Source: Pseudonocardia sp. CNS-004 (lineage in GTDB: Bacteria > Actinomycetota > Actinomycetes > Mycobacteriales > Pseudonocardiaceae). From it: a DNA stretch of 64,000 nt. Shown here piece by piece: positions 57,166 to 64,000 of this stretch. Both the position numbers and the translations under genes were made by a program. The notes beneath the pieces were generated by a model that did no database searches, was not told where the DNA came from, and was given only the letters and a program-made list of their open reading frames with translations. Position 1 is the first letter of the stretch, and every line of letters begins with the position of its first letter. The DNA lies in contig MKJV01000066.1 of the NCBI GenBank assembly GCA_001942185.1, forward strand, positions 1 to 64,000, read 5' to 3'.

Positions 57166-57718
57166 CAGGCTGCTTCCTTCCGGTAGCCGGTGTGGTCGGG
57201 GTTGGGGCGGGTGGTCCAGCCACCGGCCCCGTCGTCGACGACGAGCTGGGCCATCCCGCCCGCCTCGGCGATCAGGGCGTAGTCCTGACCCGCGTCGGCG
57301 GGGTAGCAGAACAGCGTCACGAACGGCTCGTCACCGGTGTTCACGCTGCGGTGCACCCAGTGCCCGGGCACGTGCACGGCCGGCCGGGCGTGAGGGGGAC
57401 GGCGCGGCTGCGCCCGTCGAGGGTCTCCATCAGCAGCACGCCGCTGCCGGAGAGGCAGTGGTAGAGCTCCGCGCGGTCGGGGCGCGCGTGCAGGTGCCCG
57501 CGGGTGACGGCGAACTCGTCGCCGTAGCGCCCCGGCAGGACCGTGCTCGTGCCGATGATCAGCGCGCCCGGGCCGTCACCGCTGCGGTGCTCCTCGACGC
57601 GGTAGACGAGGTGGTCGGCACCGTGCGCGGCCACCGCGGCGTCGAACGCGCGCTCGTCGCGGTAGACGCCGGCCATGTCGCCGAGGCACTTCTCGTAGAA
57701 GCCGGTGCGGCCGGCCAT
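57165..57718 (-). CDS. Cupin-type glucose-6-phosphate isomerase-like protein
   Basis: About 184 residues. ATG 57718 is chosen for its AGGTGGAG site 5-6 nt upstream; an upstream in-frame GTG at 57760 is less likely. Cupin metal motif TRGHLHARPDRAELYHCLSGSGVLLME (H-x-H-x5-E) and a later His in PGHWVHRSVN. This is the archaeal-type phosphoglucose isomerase fold. One base is lost near 57388. Probably isomerises a phosphosugar or free sugar; first gene of the aldolase operon, divergent from an SDR-kinase-lactonase operon. Confidence 0.85.
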
Positions 57719-57793
57719 GGCTCCACCTGCATCGATCGTCAGCGCGCCGGGCTCGGGCACAGGGACGTCATCGGGTCGCTCTCCTTCATCGCC

Positions 57794-57882
57794 GTGTAGT
57801 CCTACTACACATAATCGCCGAACGGAACCCTTTCGCCTGCACATCTTGCGCGGACGGCGCCCGTTGAGCTAGTACTACTACA
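57794..57882. promoter_or_regulatory. Divergent promoter with two GntR-type boxes
   Basis: TAGTCCTACTA (57797-57807), inside the perfect inverted repeat GTGTAGT-CCT-ACTACAC, and TAGTACTACTA (57870-57880) both match T-N-GT-N3-AC-N-A, the common GntR core. Their centres are 73 bp apart, one near each divergent operon. The nearest GntR is the UTRA-type regulator at 61184-61975. Confidence 0.7.
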
Positions 57883-57909
57883 TCACACGGCCGTGAGGGA
57901 GAGCGAGCG

Positions 57910-58641
57910 ATGACCAACCGCTTCGAGGGACGGCGCATCGCCGTCACCGGGGCCGCCGGCGGTATCGGGCTGGCGATCTGCGAGAGCCTCGCCGCGCAGG
58001 GGGCGCAGGTGCACGGGCTCGACCTGAAAGGGCTCGACGCCCTGCCCGCGGGCGCCACCGGGCACGAGGTGGACGTGACCTCGGAGGAGTCGGTCGTCGC
58101 CGCCGTGCGCGGGCTCTACGCCGACGACGACCGCCCGGTGGACCTGGTGAACAGCGCCGGGATCGTGGAGGACAACGTCGCGGCCGAGGAGATGCCGATG
58201 GCGGAGTTCGACCGGATCATGGCCGTGAACCTGCGCGGGGTGTTCCTCACCTGCCGCGAGTTCGGCCGGGAGCTGCTCGCCCGCGGCGGCGGCGCGATCG
58301 TCAACATCGCCTCGATGTCGGGCAACGCGATCGTCAACTTCCCGCAGCGGCAGAGCGTCTACAACACCTCCAAGGCCGGCGTGAGCGCGCTGACCCGCTC
58401 GCTCGCGGTCGAGTGGGGGCCGCGCGGCGTGCGCATCAACACCGTCTCCCCCGGTTACGTCAACACGCCGCTCAACGCGCTCAAGACCGACATGCACCCG
58501 CAGTGGACGCGCGAGACCGTGCTCGGCCGGTTCGCCCAGCCCGCCGAGGTCGCGAAGGCCGTGGAGTACTTCCTGGGCGAGGAGTCGGCCTTCTGCTGCG
58601 GCGCCGAACTGCTCATCGACGGGGGCTTCTCCCTCCGATGA
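57910..58641 (+). CDS. Short-chain dehydrogenase/reductase
   Basis: Intact, 243 residues. Cofactor loop AVTGAAGGIGLAI, NSAG, VNIASMSGNAIVN with Ser, Y-x3-K in VYNTSKAGVSAL, and C-terminal CGAELLIDGGFSL. ATG 57910. Its stop overlaps the kinase ATG as ATGA. Pattern typical of polyol or sugar-acid dehydrogenases; likely first step before phosphorylation by the kinase. Confidence 0.92.
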   Translation: MTNRFEGRRIAVTGAAGGIGLAICESLAAQGAQVHGLDLKGLDALPAGATGHEVDVTSEESVVAAVRGLYADDDRPVDLVNSAGIVEDNVAAEEMPMAEFDRIMAVNLRGVFLTCREFGRELLARGGGAIVNIASMSGNAIVNFPQRQSVYNTSKAGVSALTRSLAVEWGPRGVRINTVSPGYVNTPLNALKTDMHPQWTRETVLGRFAQPAEVAKAVEYFLGEESAFCCGAELLIDGGFSLR

Positions 58642-60133
58642 CCGGATTCATCCTCTCCCACGACCTCGGCACCACCGGCGACAAGGCGACGCTGGTCGAC
58701 GCCGAGGGACAGGTGGTCGCGGCCGTCACCGCGGCCTACGACACCGACTTCGGCCCCCGCGGCAAGGCCGAGCAGGACGCCGAGGCTTGGTGGAGGGGCG
58801 TCTGCACCGCCACCCGGCAGCTGCTCGAGCGGGTGCCCGGCGCCGCGACGCCGTGGCCGGCGTGAGCTTCTCGGGCCAGATGATGGGCGCGGTGCTGCTC
58901 GACGCCGCGGGAGAGCCGGTCCGCCCGGCGATCATCTGGGCCGACACTCGCTCGACGGACCAGACCGACCGGCTGCTGGAGCGCGTCGGGATGGAGGCGG
59001 GCTACCGGATCACCGGGCACCGGCTCAACCCGACGTACTCGCTCACCAAGGTCATGTGGGTGCGTGACACCGAGCCGGACGCGTTCGCCCGCGTCCGCCA
59101 CGTCGTGCTCGCCAAGGACTTCGTGGTGCACCGGCTCACCGGCGCCCTGGTCACCGACCCCTCGGACGCGAGCAGCACCAACGCCTTCGACCAGGCAGCC
59201 GGCACCTGGTCCGCGGAGCTGATCGAGGCGGCAGGCCTGGACCGGGCGCTGTTCCCCGAGGTGGTGCCGTCCACCACGGTCGTCGGCACCGTGACGACCG
59301 ACGCCGCCACGGCCACCGGCCTGCGCGCGGGCACACCGGTCGTCCTCGGCGGCGGGGACGGCCCGATGGCGGCCCTCGGCGCGGGCATCGTCGACGCCGC
59401 GTCCGGTGCCTACGCCTACCTCGGCTCGTCGTCGTGGGTCTCGCTCGCCGCCGACGCCCCGCTGCACGACCCGCAGATGCGCTCGATGACGTTCAACCAC
59501 GTGATCCCCGGCCGGTACGTGCCGACGGCCACGATGCAGGCCGGCGGGGCCTCCCTGCAGTGGATCATGGACGTGCTGGCGCCCGGCGAGGACGGGCGCT
59601 ACGAGCGGCTGCTCGCGGCCGCCGACGGCGTGACCGCGTCCGGGGACGGGCTCTACTTCCTGCCGCACCTGCTCGGCGAGCGTTCGCCCTACTGGAACCC
59701 CCGGGCGCGTGCGGTGTTCGCCGGACTCGCCCGGCACCACGGCCCCGAGCACATGGCGCGGGCCGTGGTCGAAGGGGTCGCGTTCAACCTGTACACCGGC
59801 CTGCTGGCGTTCCTGGAGAACGGCGCCACCATCGAGCGGATGGACGCCATCGGCGGCGCCGCCAACAGCGCGCAGCTGCTGCGGATCTTCGCCGACGTCT
59901 GGGGAGTGCCGGTCCGCAGGCGCACCCTCGTGGACGAGGCCACCGCGCTGGGTGCGGCCGTGGTCGGCGGTGTCGGGGTCGGGCTCTACGACGACTTCTC
60001 CGTGGCCCGGCGGATGTCGGAGCAGGCGGCGCCGTGCGAGCCGGACCCGGCGGCGCACGAGCGCTACCGCCGCGCCCACGGGGTGTTCGTCGACGCCTAC
60101 CGGCGGCTGGAGCCGTGGTTCGAGAGCCTGTGA
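58638..60133 (+). CDS. FGGY-family carbohydrate kinase
   Basis: About 499 residues. N-terminal ATPase lobe SHDLGTTGDKATLVDAEG, GVSFSGQMMGAVLLD, IIWADTRSTDQ. C-terminal lobe VLGGGDGPMAALGAGI, YLGSSSWVSLA, FLPHLLGERSPYWNP and AIGGAANSAQLLRIFADV, the family signature. One base is lost near 58849. The xylulokinase-type pattern does not fix the substrate; ketopentose or a polyol are both possible. Stop overlaps the lactonase GTG. Confidence 0.92.
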
Positions 60134-61086
60134 TCCGGACCGTCCTCGGGGACGTCGCACCGGACCAGCTGGGCCGCTGCGACTACCACGAGCACCTGTT
60201 CCAGGTCTCGCCGCTGCTCCCCGGCGACGAGCTGGACGACGAGACCGCGAGCGGCACCGAGGCCGCGGCGCTGCGGACGGCCGGGATCGACGCGATGGTC
60301 GAGGCCACCCCCACCGGGCTGGGCCGCGACCCGGCTGGGGTCGCCCGGATCAGCGCCGCGACCGGCCTGCACGTCGTGCACACCACCGGTGGGCACCGCA
60401 GCGAGCACTACGGGAGCGGGCACTGGCTGACCGGGTGCTCGGAGGCCGCGCTCGCGACGCGGTTCAGCACCGACGTCCGCGAGGGTCTGCCCGCGGTGGA
60501 CGCCCGCAAGCGCGGCGCCCCGGCGACCGGCCCGGGCGGCACCGCGGTGCGGGCGGGGCTGGTCAAGGCCGGCGTGGGCTACTGGCGCATCGACGCGTTC
60601 GAGCGGCGGGTCCTCGCGGCGGCGGCAGCCACGTCCGCCACGACCGGGGTGGCGGTGATGGTGCACCTGGAACACGGCTCGGCCGCGCACGAGGTGCTCG
60701 CCGCGCTCGCCGCCGACGGGCTGCCCGCGCACCGGGTGGTGCTCGCCCACGCCGACCGCAACCTCGACCCCGGCCTGCACGCCGAGCTCGCCGCAGCGGG
60801 CGCCTACCTCGGCTACGACGGCGTGGCCCGCCACCGCGAGGCCCCCGACTCGGCGATCCTCGACTGCCTGGAACGCGTGGTCACCGCCGGAGGCGCCGAC
60901 CGGCTGCTGCTGGGCGGCGACGTCGCCCGGAGCACCCGCTACCGGTCCTACGGCGGACTGCCCGGCCTGGCCTACCTGCCGAGCCGCTTCGTCCCCCGCG
61001 TACGCGACCGCCTGGGCGCGGACCTGCTGCACCGACTGCTGGTGACGAACCCGGCGCGGGCCCTGGCGCTCGCCCCCGCCCCGTAG
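60130..61086 (+). CDS. Phosphotriesterase-like amidohydrolase (probable lactonase)
   Basis: Intact, 318 residues. GTG 60130 overlaps the kinase stop as GTGA. Binuclear metal motif YHEHLF near 20, bridging Lys in VKAGVGYWRIDAFERR near 140, His in MVHLEHG and VLAHADRN, and Asp in LLGGDVARS. Members of this subfamily hydrolyse sugar lactones or phosphorylated compounds. Coupled with a kinase and dehydrogenase, it may open a lactone formed in the pathway. Confidence 0.9.
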   Translation: MIRTVLGDVAPDQLGRCDYHEHLFQVSPLLPGDELDDETASGTEAAALRTAGIDAMVEATPTGLGRDPAGVARISAATGLHVVHTTGGHRSEHYGSGHWLTGCSEAALATRFSTDVREGLPAVDARKRGAPATGPGGTAVRAGLVKAGVGYWRIDAFERRVLAAAAATSATTGVAVMVHLEHGSAAHEVLAALAADGLPAHRVVLAHADRNLDPGLHAELAAAGAYLGYDGVARHREAPDSAILDCLERVVTAGGADRLLLGGDVARSTRYRSYGGLPGLAYLPSRFVPRVRDRLGADLLHRLLVTNPARALALAPAP

Positions 61087-61089
61087 CGG

Positions 61090-61147
61090 ATTCCGACGAA
61101 CGGGGCGCTCGTCGGATAGGTTCCGACGAACGCGCGTTCGTCGGAAC
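61090..61147. terminator. Tandem palindromes between convergent genes
   Basis: A perfect 28-bp palindrome (61120-61147; each half GTTCCGACGAACGC or its complement) is preceded by an imperfect one with ATTCCGACGA and TCGTCGGAT as arms (61090-61117). The sequence TTCCGACGAACG appears in both. Position between convergent genes suits a bidirectional terminator. A REP-like repeat is the alternative. Confidence 0.65.
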
Positions 61148-61183
61148 GGCGGCCCGCGATGCACGCTGAGCACGTCGACCGGC

Positions 61184-61975
61184 TCAGCGCCTCGTGACGA
61201 TCATCGACGGCCTCGTGCGGGCCCTCGGTTCGCGCACCAGGTCCACCTCGAACCTGCTGCGGTCGCCGCGGTGGTAGGCCACGAAGCTCTCGACCGGGCG
61301 CTCGCCTGCGTCGAAGCTCAGGCTGCGCAGCACCAGCACCGGCGCGCCCGGGTCCACGCCGAGCGCCTGCGCGAGTGGTGGTGGGGCGACGCTCGCCTCC
61401 ACCGACCGCCGTCCGTGGGCCAGCCGCACGCCGTAGGACTCCTCCAGCACGGCGTAGAGCGAGCGGTCGCTGAGCTCCTCGTGCTCCAGGCCCGGGACGA
61501 GGGCGTGCGGGAGGTAGGTCACCGTCAGGACCCACGGCTGGTCCTCCACGAACCGCAGCCGTTCCAGCAGGACCACCGGGTCGTCGGGTTCGAGCTGCAG
61601 GTCGGCGGCCACCTGGTCGTCGGCCGGGACGACCGCGAGCGTGCGCACCTGGCTGCGCAGGTGCCCGCCGCGGGCCGCGACGTCCTCGAACAGGCCGGTG
61701 AGCGACTGGACGAGGCCCTCGGCGGTCTTCGGTCGCGCGACGAAGGTGCCCTTGCCCTTGCGCCTCTCGATGACGCCCTCGAACTCCAGCTCCGTGAGCG
61801 CTTGGCGCACCACGGTCCGGGAGACGTCGTAGGTGTCGCAGAGAGCGTTGTCGCCCGGCAGCAGGTCGCCCGGCTGCAGACCGCGATGCGCGATCTCCTG
61901 CACGAGCAGCTGCTTGAGCTGGTGGTAGTACGGCAGCGGCGACGAGCGGTCGATGCGACCGCGCCCGTCCGACAC
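61184..61975 (-). CDS. GntR family regulator, HutC/UTRA subfamily
   Basis: Intact, 263 residues. GTG 61975 lies after a GGGGGG run. Winged helix about 15-80: YYHQLKQLLVQEIAHRGLQPGDLLP, YDVSRTVVRQALTELEFEGVIERRKGKGTFVA. UTRA ligand domain: LERLRFVEDQPWVLTVTYLP, LYAVLEESYGVRLAHGRRSVEA, VLVLRSLSFDAGERPVESF. UTRA regulators bind sugar phosphates or related acids. Probable reader of the two TAGT-N3-ACTA boxes at 57.8 kb. Confidence 0.93.
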   Translation of the reverse strand: MSDGRGRIDRSSPLPYYHQLKQLLVQEIAHRGLQPGDLLPGDNALCDTYDVSRTVVRQALTELEFEGVIERRKGKGTFVARPKTAEGLVQSLTGLFEDVAARGGHLRSQVRTLAVVPADDQVAADLQLEPDDPVVLLERLRFVEDQPWVLTVTYLPHALVPGLEHEELSDRSLYAVLEESYGVRLAHGRRSVEASVAPPPLAQALGVDPGAPVLVLRSLSFDAGERPVESFVAYHRGDRSRFEVDLVREPRARTRPSMIVTRR

Positions 61976-61992
61976 TGTTCCCCCCGCTCCGC

Positions 61993-63008
61993 TCAGGGCC
62001 GGACCACGGCCTTCACGCACCCGCGGTCCTGAAGGGCCGCCAGCGCATCGGCGTAGTCGTCGAGCGCGAAGGTGTGGGTGACGATCCCGTCCGCGGCGAC
62101 CCGGCCGGTGCGCAGCGCCTGCAGCGCCCGGTCGAAACTGTACGCCTGGCTGAACGACCCCTTGATCACCAGCTCCCGGCGGAACACGTCGTAGGGCGAG
62201 ACGGTGAGCCGATCGGCCTCGTCGGTCATGCCGTAGACGAACACGGTGCCGCCGTCGCGCGTGAGCGGCAGGCACTGCTCGAGCACACCGACGGCCCCGG
62301 TGGCGTCGACGACCACGTCGAAGCCTCCGGGGCGAGCTTCCGCAGCCGTGCGGCGCCGGCGCCCGGGTCGGCCCGGTCGAGCTGCACCGTCTCGTCGGCG
62401 CCGTGCCGGGCGGCGATCTCCAGCTTCGCGGCGGTCGGCGCGGCGACGGTGACCCGGTGGGCGCCGGAGTGGCGCAGCAGCTGGGCGAGCAACAGCCCGG
62501 TGGGGCCTGCGCCGAAGACCAGCACGTCGCTGCCCGGCTGCAGGCCGAGCACGTCCAGGCCGTGCAGCACGCACGCCGTGGGCTCGGTGAGCACCGCGAC
62601 CTCCGGCGCCAGGTCGTCGGCGGGATGGCACTTCCCGGCGGGCGCCACGATGTACTGCGCGAACCCGCCCGGCGCGTTGACGCCCTGCGCCACGAGCTCG
62701 TTGCAGAACGCCGGGCGCGCCCGGCGGCAGCTGCTGCACATCCCGCAGGACTGCATGTTGTCCAGCACCACGCGCTGGCCCACCCGCAGCCGCGTGACGC
62801 CCTCACCGACCTCGTCGACCTCGCCGACGATCTCGTGCCCGGGTGTCAGCGGGTAGACCGGGTCGAACTGGCCGTCGTGCAGGTGGGCGTCGGTGCCGCA
62901 GATGCCCGCGAGCACCACCCGCAGCCGGACCTGGTCCGGCCCGGCGTGCGGATCAGGCACGTCGGTGACGGTGAAGCTGCGCGGCTGGTCGTAGACAACG
63001 GCCTTCAC
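61993..63008 (-). CDS. Zinc-dependent MDR dehydrogenase (polyol type)
   Basis: About 338 residues. ATG 63008. Catalytic zinc: AGICGTDAHL, PGHEIVGEV; structural zinc: CGMCSSCRRARPAFC. NAD site VLVFGAGPTGLLLAQLL. One base is lost near 62325 (restored: FDVVVDATGAVGVLEQCL). Arabitol- or sorbitol-dehydrogenase-like. Located 17 bp before the UTRA regulator gene, same strand, so co-transcribed with it. Confidence 0.92.
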
Positions 63009-63095
63009 CCGGCGACCGTAGCACTTGTGGTTACAGGATCACAGGTATACCGAGCCCAGCCTGGCGCGCGGCACCCTCTGACCGCTCGTGTTAAA

Positions 63096-63115
63096 TTCTG
63101 GCCATGCGGCCAGAA
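63096..63115 (+). promoter_or_regulatory. Dyad over the TetR start codon
   Basis: TTCTGGCC-ATGC-GGCCAGAA is a perfect 8-bp inverted repeat whose spacer is the start codon of the TetR gene. TAAATT sits at 63092-63097, a distance that fits a -10 box for a leaderless transcript beginning at or near the ATG. Autoregulation by this TetR is the simplest reading. Confidence 0.7.
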
Positions 63116-63751
63116 GACAGGTCGGACGGTCAGAAGCGGACGTCCTTCATCGAGGAGGCGCGCCGCGCCCAGATCATCGAGTGCGCCGTCGAGGCCTTCG
63201 CCGAGCTGGGATACGCCAACACCTCACTGGCACGGATCGCCGAGCGCGCCGGCATCAGCAAGGGCGTGATCTCCTACCACTTCGCAGGCAAGACCGAGCT
63301 GATCGAGCAGATCGTCGATCACGTCTACCGCGACATCACGCAGTTCGTCCTGCCGCGGATGGAGGGGGAAGCCACCGCGACCGGCGCCCTGCGGGCGAAC
63401 ATCCGCGCGGTGGTCGAGTACATGCGGGGCCACCGCGACCAGCTGCTCGCTCTCGGCGAGATCTTCAACAACGTCCGCACCTCCGACGGGCGACGGCGCT
63501 ACGGAGTCGCCTTCAACGAGCCGATCTACGAGGCCCGGGAAGAGCTGTTCCGCCGCGGTCAGCAGTCCGGCGAGCTCCGCTCGTTCGACCCGCGCGTGAT
63601 GGCCGTGACCGTGCAGGCCGCGATCGACGAGATGTTCGCCTACTGGGTGGCCTACCCCGACCACGACCTGACAGCGCACGCGGACGAGCTGGCCGACCTG
63701 TTCGAGCACGCCACCCGTGCCGAGCGCCCTCGAGGAACGGCAGGCCGATGA
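63104..63751 (+). CDS. TetR family regulator (fourth)
   Basis: Intact, 215 residues. HTH with TSLARIAERAGISKGVISYHF, then a ligand domain TGALRANIRAVVEYMRGHRDQ and a C-terminal helix MAVTVQAAIDEMFAYWVAYP (TetR_C_33-like). ATG 63104 has no ribosome site and lies in the dyad. The stop overlaps the acyltransferase start as ATGA, so it probably regulates that gene with itself. Confidence 0.92.
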   Translation: MRPEDRSDGQKRTSFIEEARRAQIIECAVEAFAELGYANTSLARIAERAGISKGVISYHFAGKTELIEQIVDHVYRDITQFVLPRMEGEATATGALRANIRAVVEYMRGHRDQLLALGEIFNNVRTSDGRRRYGVAFNEPIYEAREELFRRGQQSGELRSFDPRVMAVTVQAAIDEMFAYWVAYPDHDLTAHADELADLFEHATRAERPRGTAGR

Positions 63752-64000
63752 CGCGACCCGTCAACCAGCCGACCGCGTCGGCCACCACCTACCCGCGGCT
63801 CCGCTACGTCGACAACCTGCGCACCGCCCTGACGGCGCTCGTCGTGATCCACCATGCCGCGCTCGGCTACAGCAACATCCCCGGCTGGTTCTACGTCGAG
63901 CCACCGACCGACTCCTCCGCAACGCTCCTGGACGTCCTGATCCTGCTGAACCAGGCGTTCTTCATGGGCGCCTTCTTCCTCATCTCGGCGCTCTTCGTGC
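63748..64000 (+). CDS. Acyltransferase-3 family membrane protein, 5' part only
   Basis: First 84 codons. After a polar N-terminus, YVDNLRTALTALVVIHHAALGY is the typical first helix of acyltransferase-3 proteins (R and the H-H pair), and LNQAFFMGAFFLISALFV starts the next helix. These enzymes O-acetylate sugars, lipids or antibiotics from the membrane. The rest lies beyond the window. Confidence 0.85.
   Translation, partial: MTRPVNQPTASATTYPRLRYVDNLRTALTALVVIHHAALGYSNIPGWFYVEPPTDSSATLLDVLILLNQAFFMGAFFLISALFV

Noticed and set aside
1..64000. CRISPR arrays, rRNA and tRNA genes
   Set aside because: No regularly spaced repeats and no recognisable tRNA or rRNA stretches were seen on either strand.

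Overview
The window is very GC-rich (roughly 70-75 % by eye), uses GTG starts freely, has dense co-directional operons and carries families typical of filamentous actinomycetes: many TetR and GntR regulators, CUT2-type sugar ABC transporters, DHA2-type drug exporters, and XRE-TPR regulators. It fits a Pseudonocardia-like member of the Pseudonocardiaceae, but no rRNA or marker gene is present to fix the genus. Position 1 looks like a contig end, because the first 99 bases recur at 114-212.

A caution applies throughout: about thirty genes are split by single-base shifts. Wherever the join could be worked out, one lost G or C restores an intact conserved protein. These genes are annotated here as single genes with the shift position stated, because consensus error is more likely than mass pseudogenisation.

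Layout. 1-7.3 kb (minus): an operon of MmgE/PrpD, a ferric-type ABC importer (ATPase, fused permease, binding lipoprotein), an acyl-CoA dehydrogenase and a crotonase, divergent from a GntR regulator (7.5-8.2 kb). 8.3-15.3 kb (minus): a VTT/DedA-like protein, then a TetR, an OmpR-type response regulator, a histidine kinase, a P-type ATPase and a second VTT protein. 15.7-19.1 kb: a SnoaL-like protein, an O-methyltransferase, an iron-box-controlled siderophore-binding lipoprotein and a CruF-like carotenoid protein. 19.1-27.5 kb: a detoxification-style cluster with two tandem FAD monooxygenases, a quinone-reductase-like protein, a TetR, two DHA2-like exporters and a GT4 glycosyltransferase. 27.6-31.3 kb: a TetR divergent from a siderophore-interacting protein and a PPOX-reductase-ferredoxin fusion.

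31.3-36.4 kb is a compositionally different island: an XRE-TPR regulator faces a candidate RiPP cluster consisting of a 39-residue precursor, an asparagine-synthetase-like cyclase, a methyltransferase and an alpha/beta hydrolase. This is the most likely undescribed system. 36.7-42.1 kb holds DUF305, PEBP, GntR, a NarL/LiaS-type two-component pair, a CPBP protease and a lipid kinase.

42.1-63.0 kb is a large sugar, polyol or sugar-acid utilisation region: two CUT2 ABC transporters, an RpiR regulator, dehydrogenases, an AroE-like enzyme, a KDPG-type aldolase, a cupin isomerase, an FGGY kinase, a phosphotriesterase-like lactonase and a UTRA GntR. An IS110-family element (about 53.14-54.62 kb) sits between the hydroxyacid dehydrogenase and rpiR genes of what was one operon. 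The window ends with a TetR and the start of an acyltransferase.

Regulatory highlights: one AAC-N3-GTT operator is shared by three promoters and probably read by two paralogous TetR proteins; a conserved leader of about 95 nt precedes two unrelated genes; and paired GntR boxes lie in a divergent sugar promoter.
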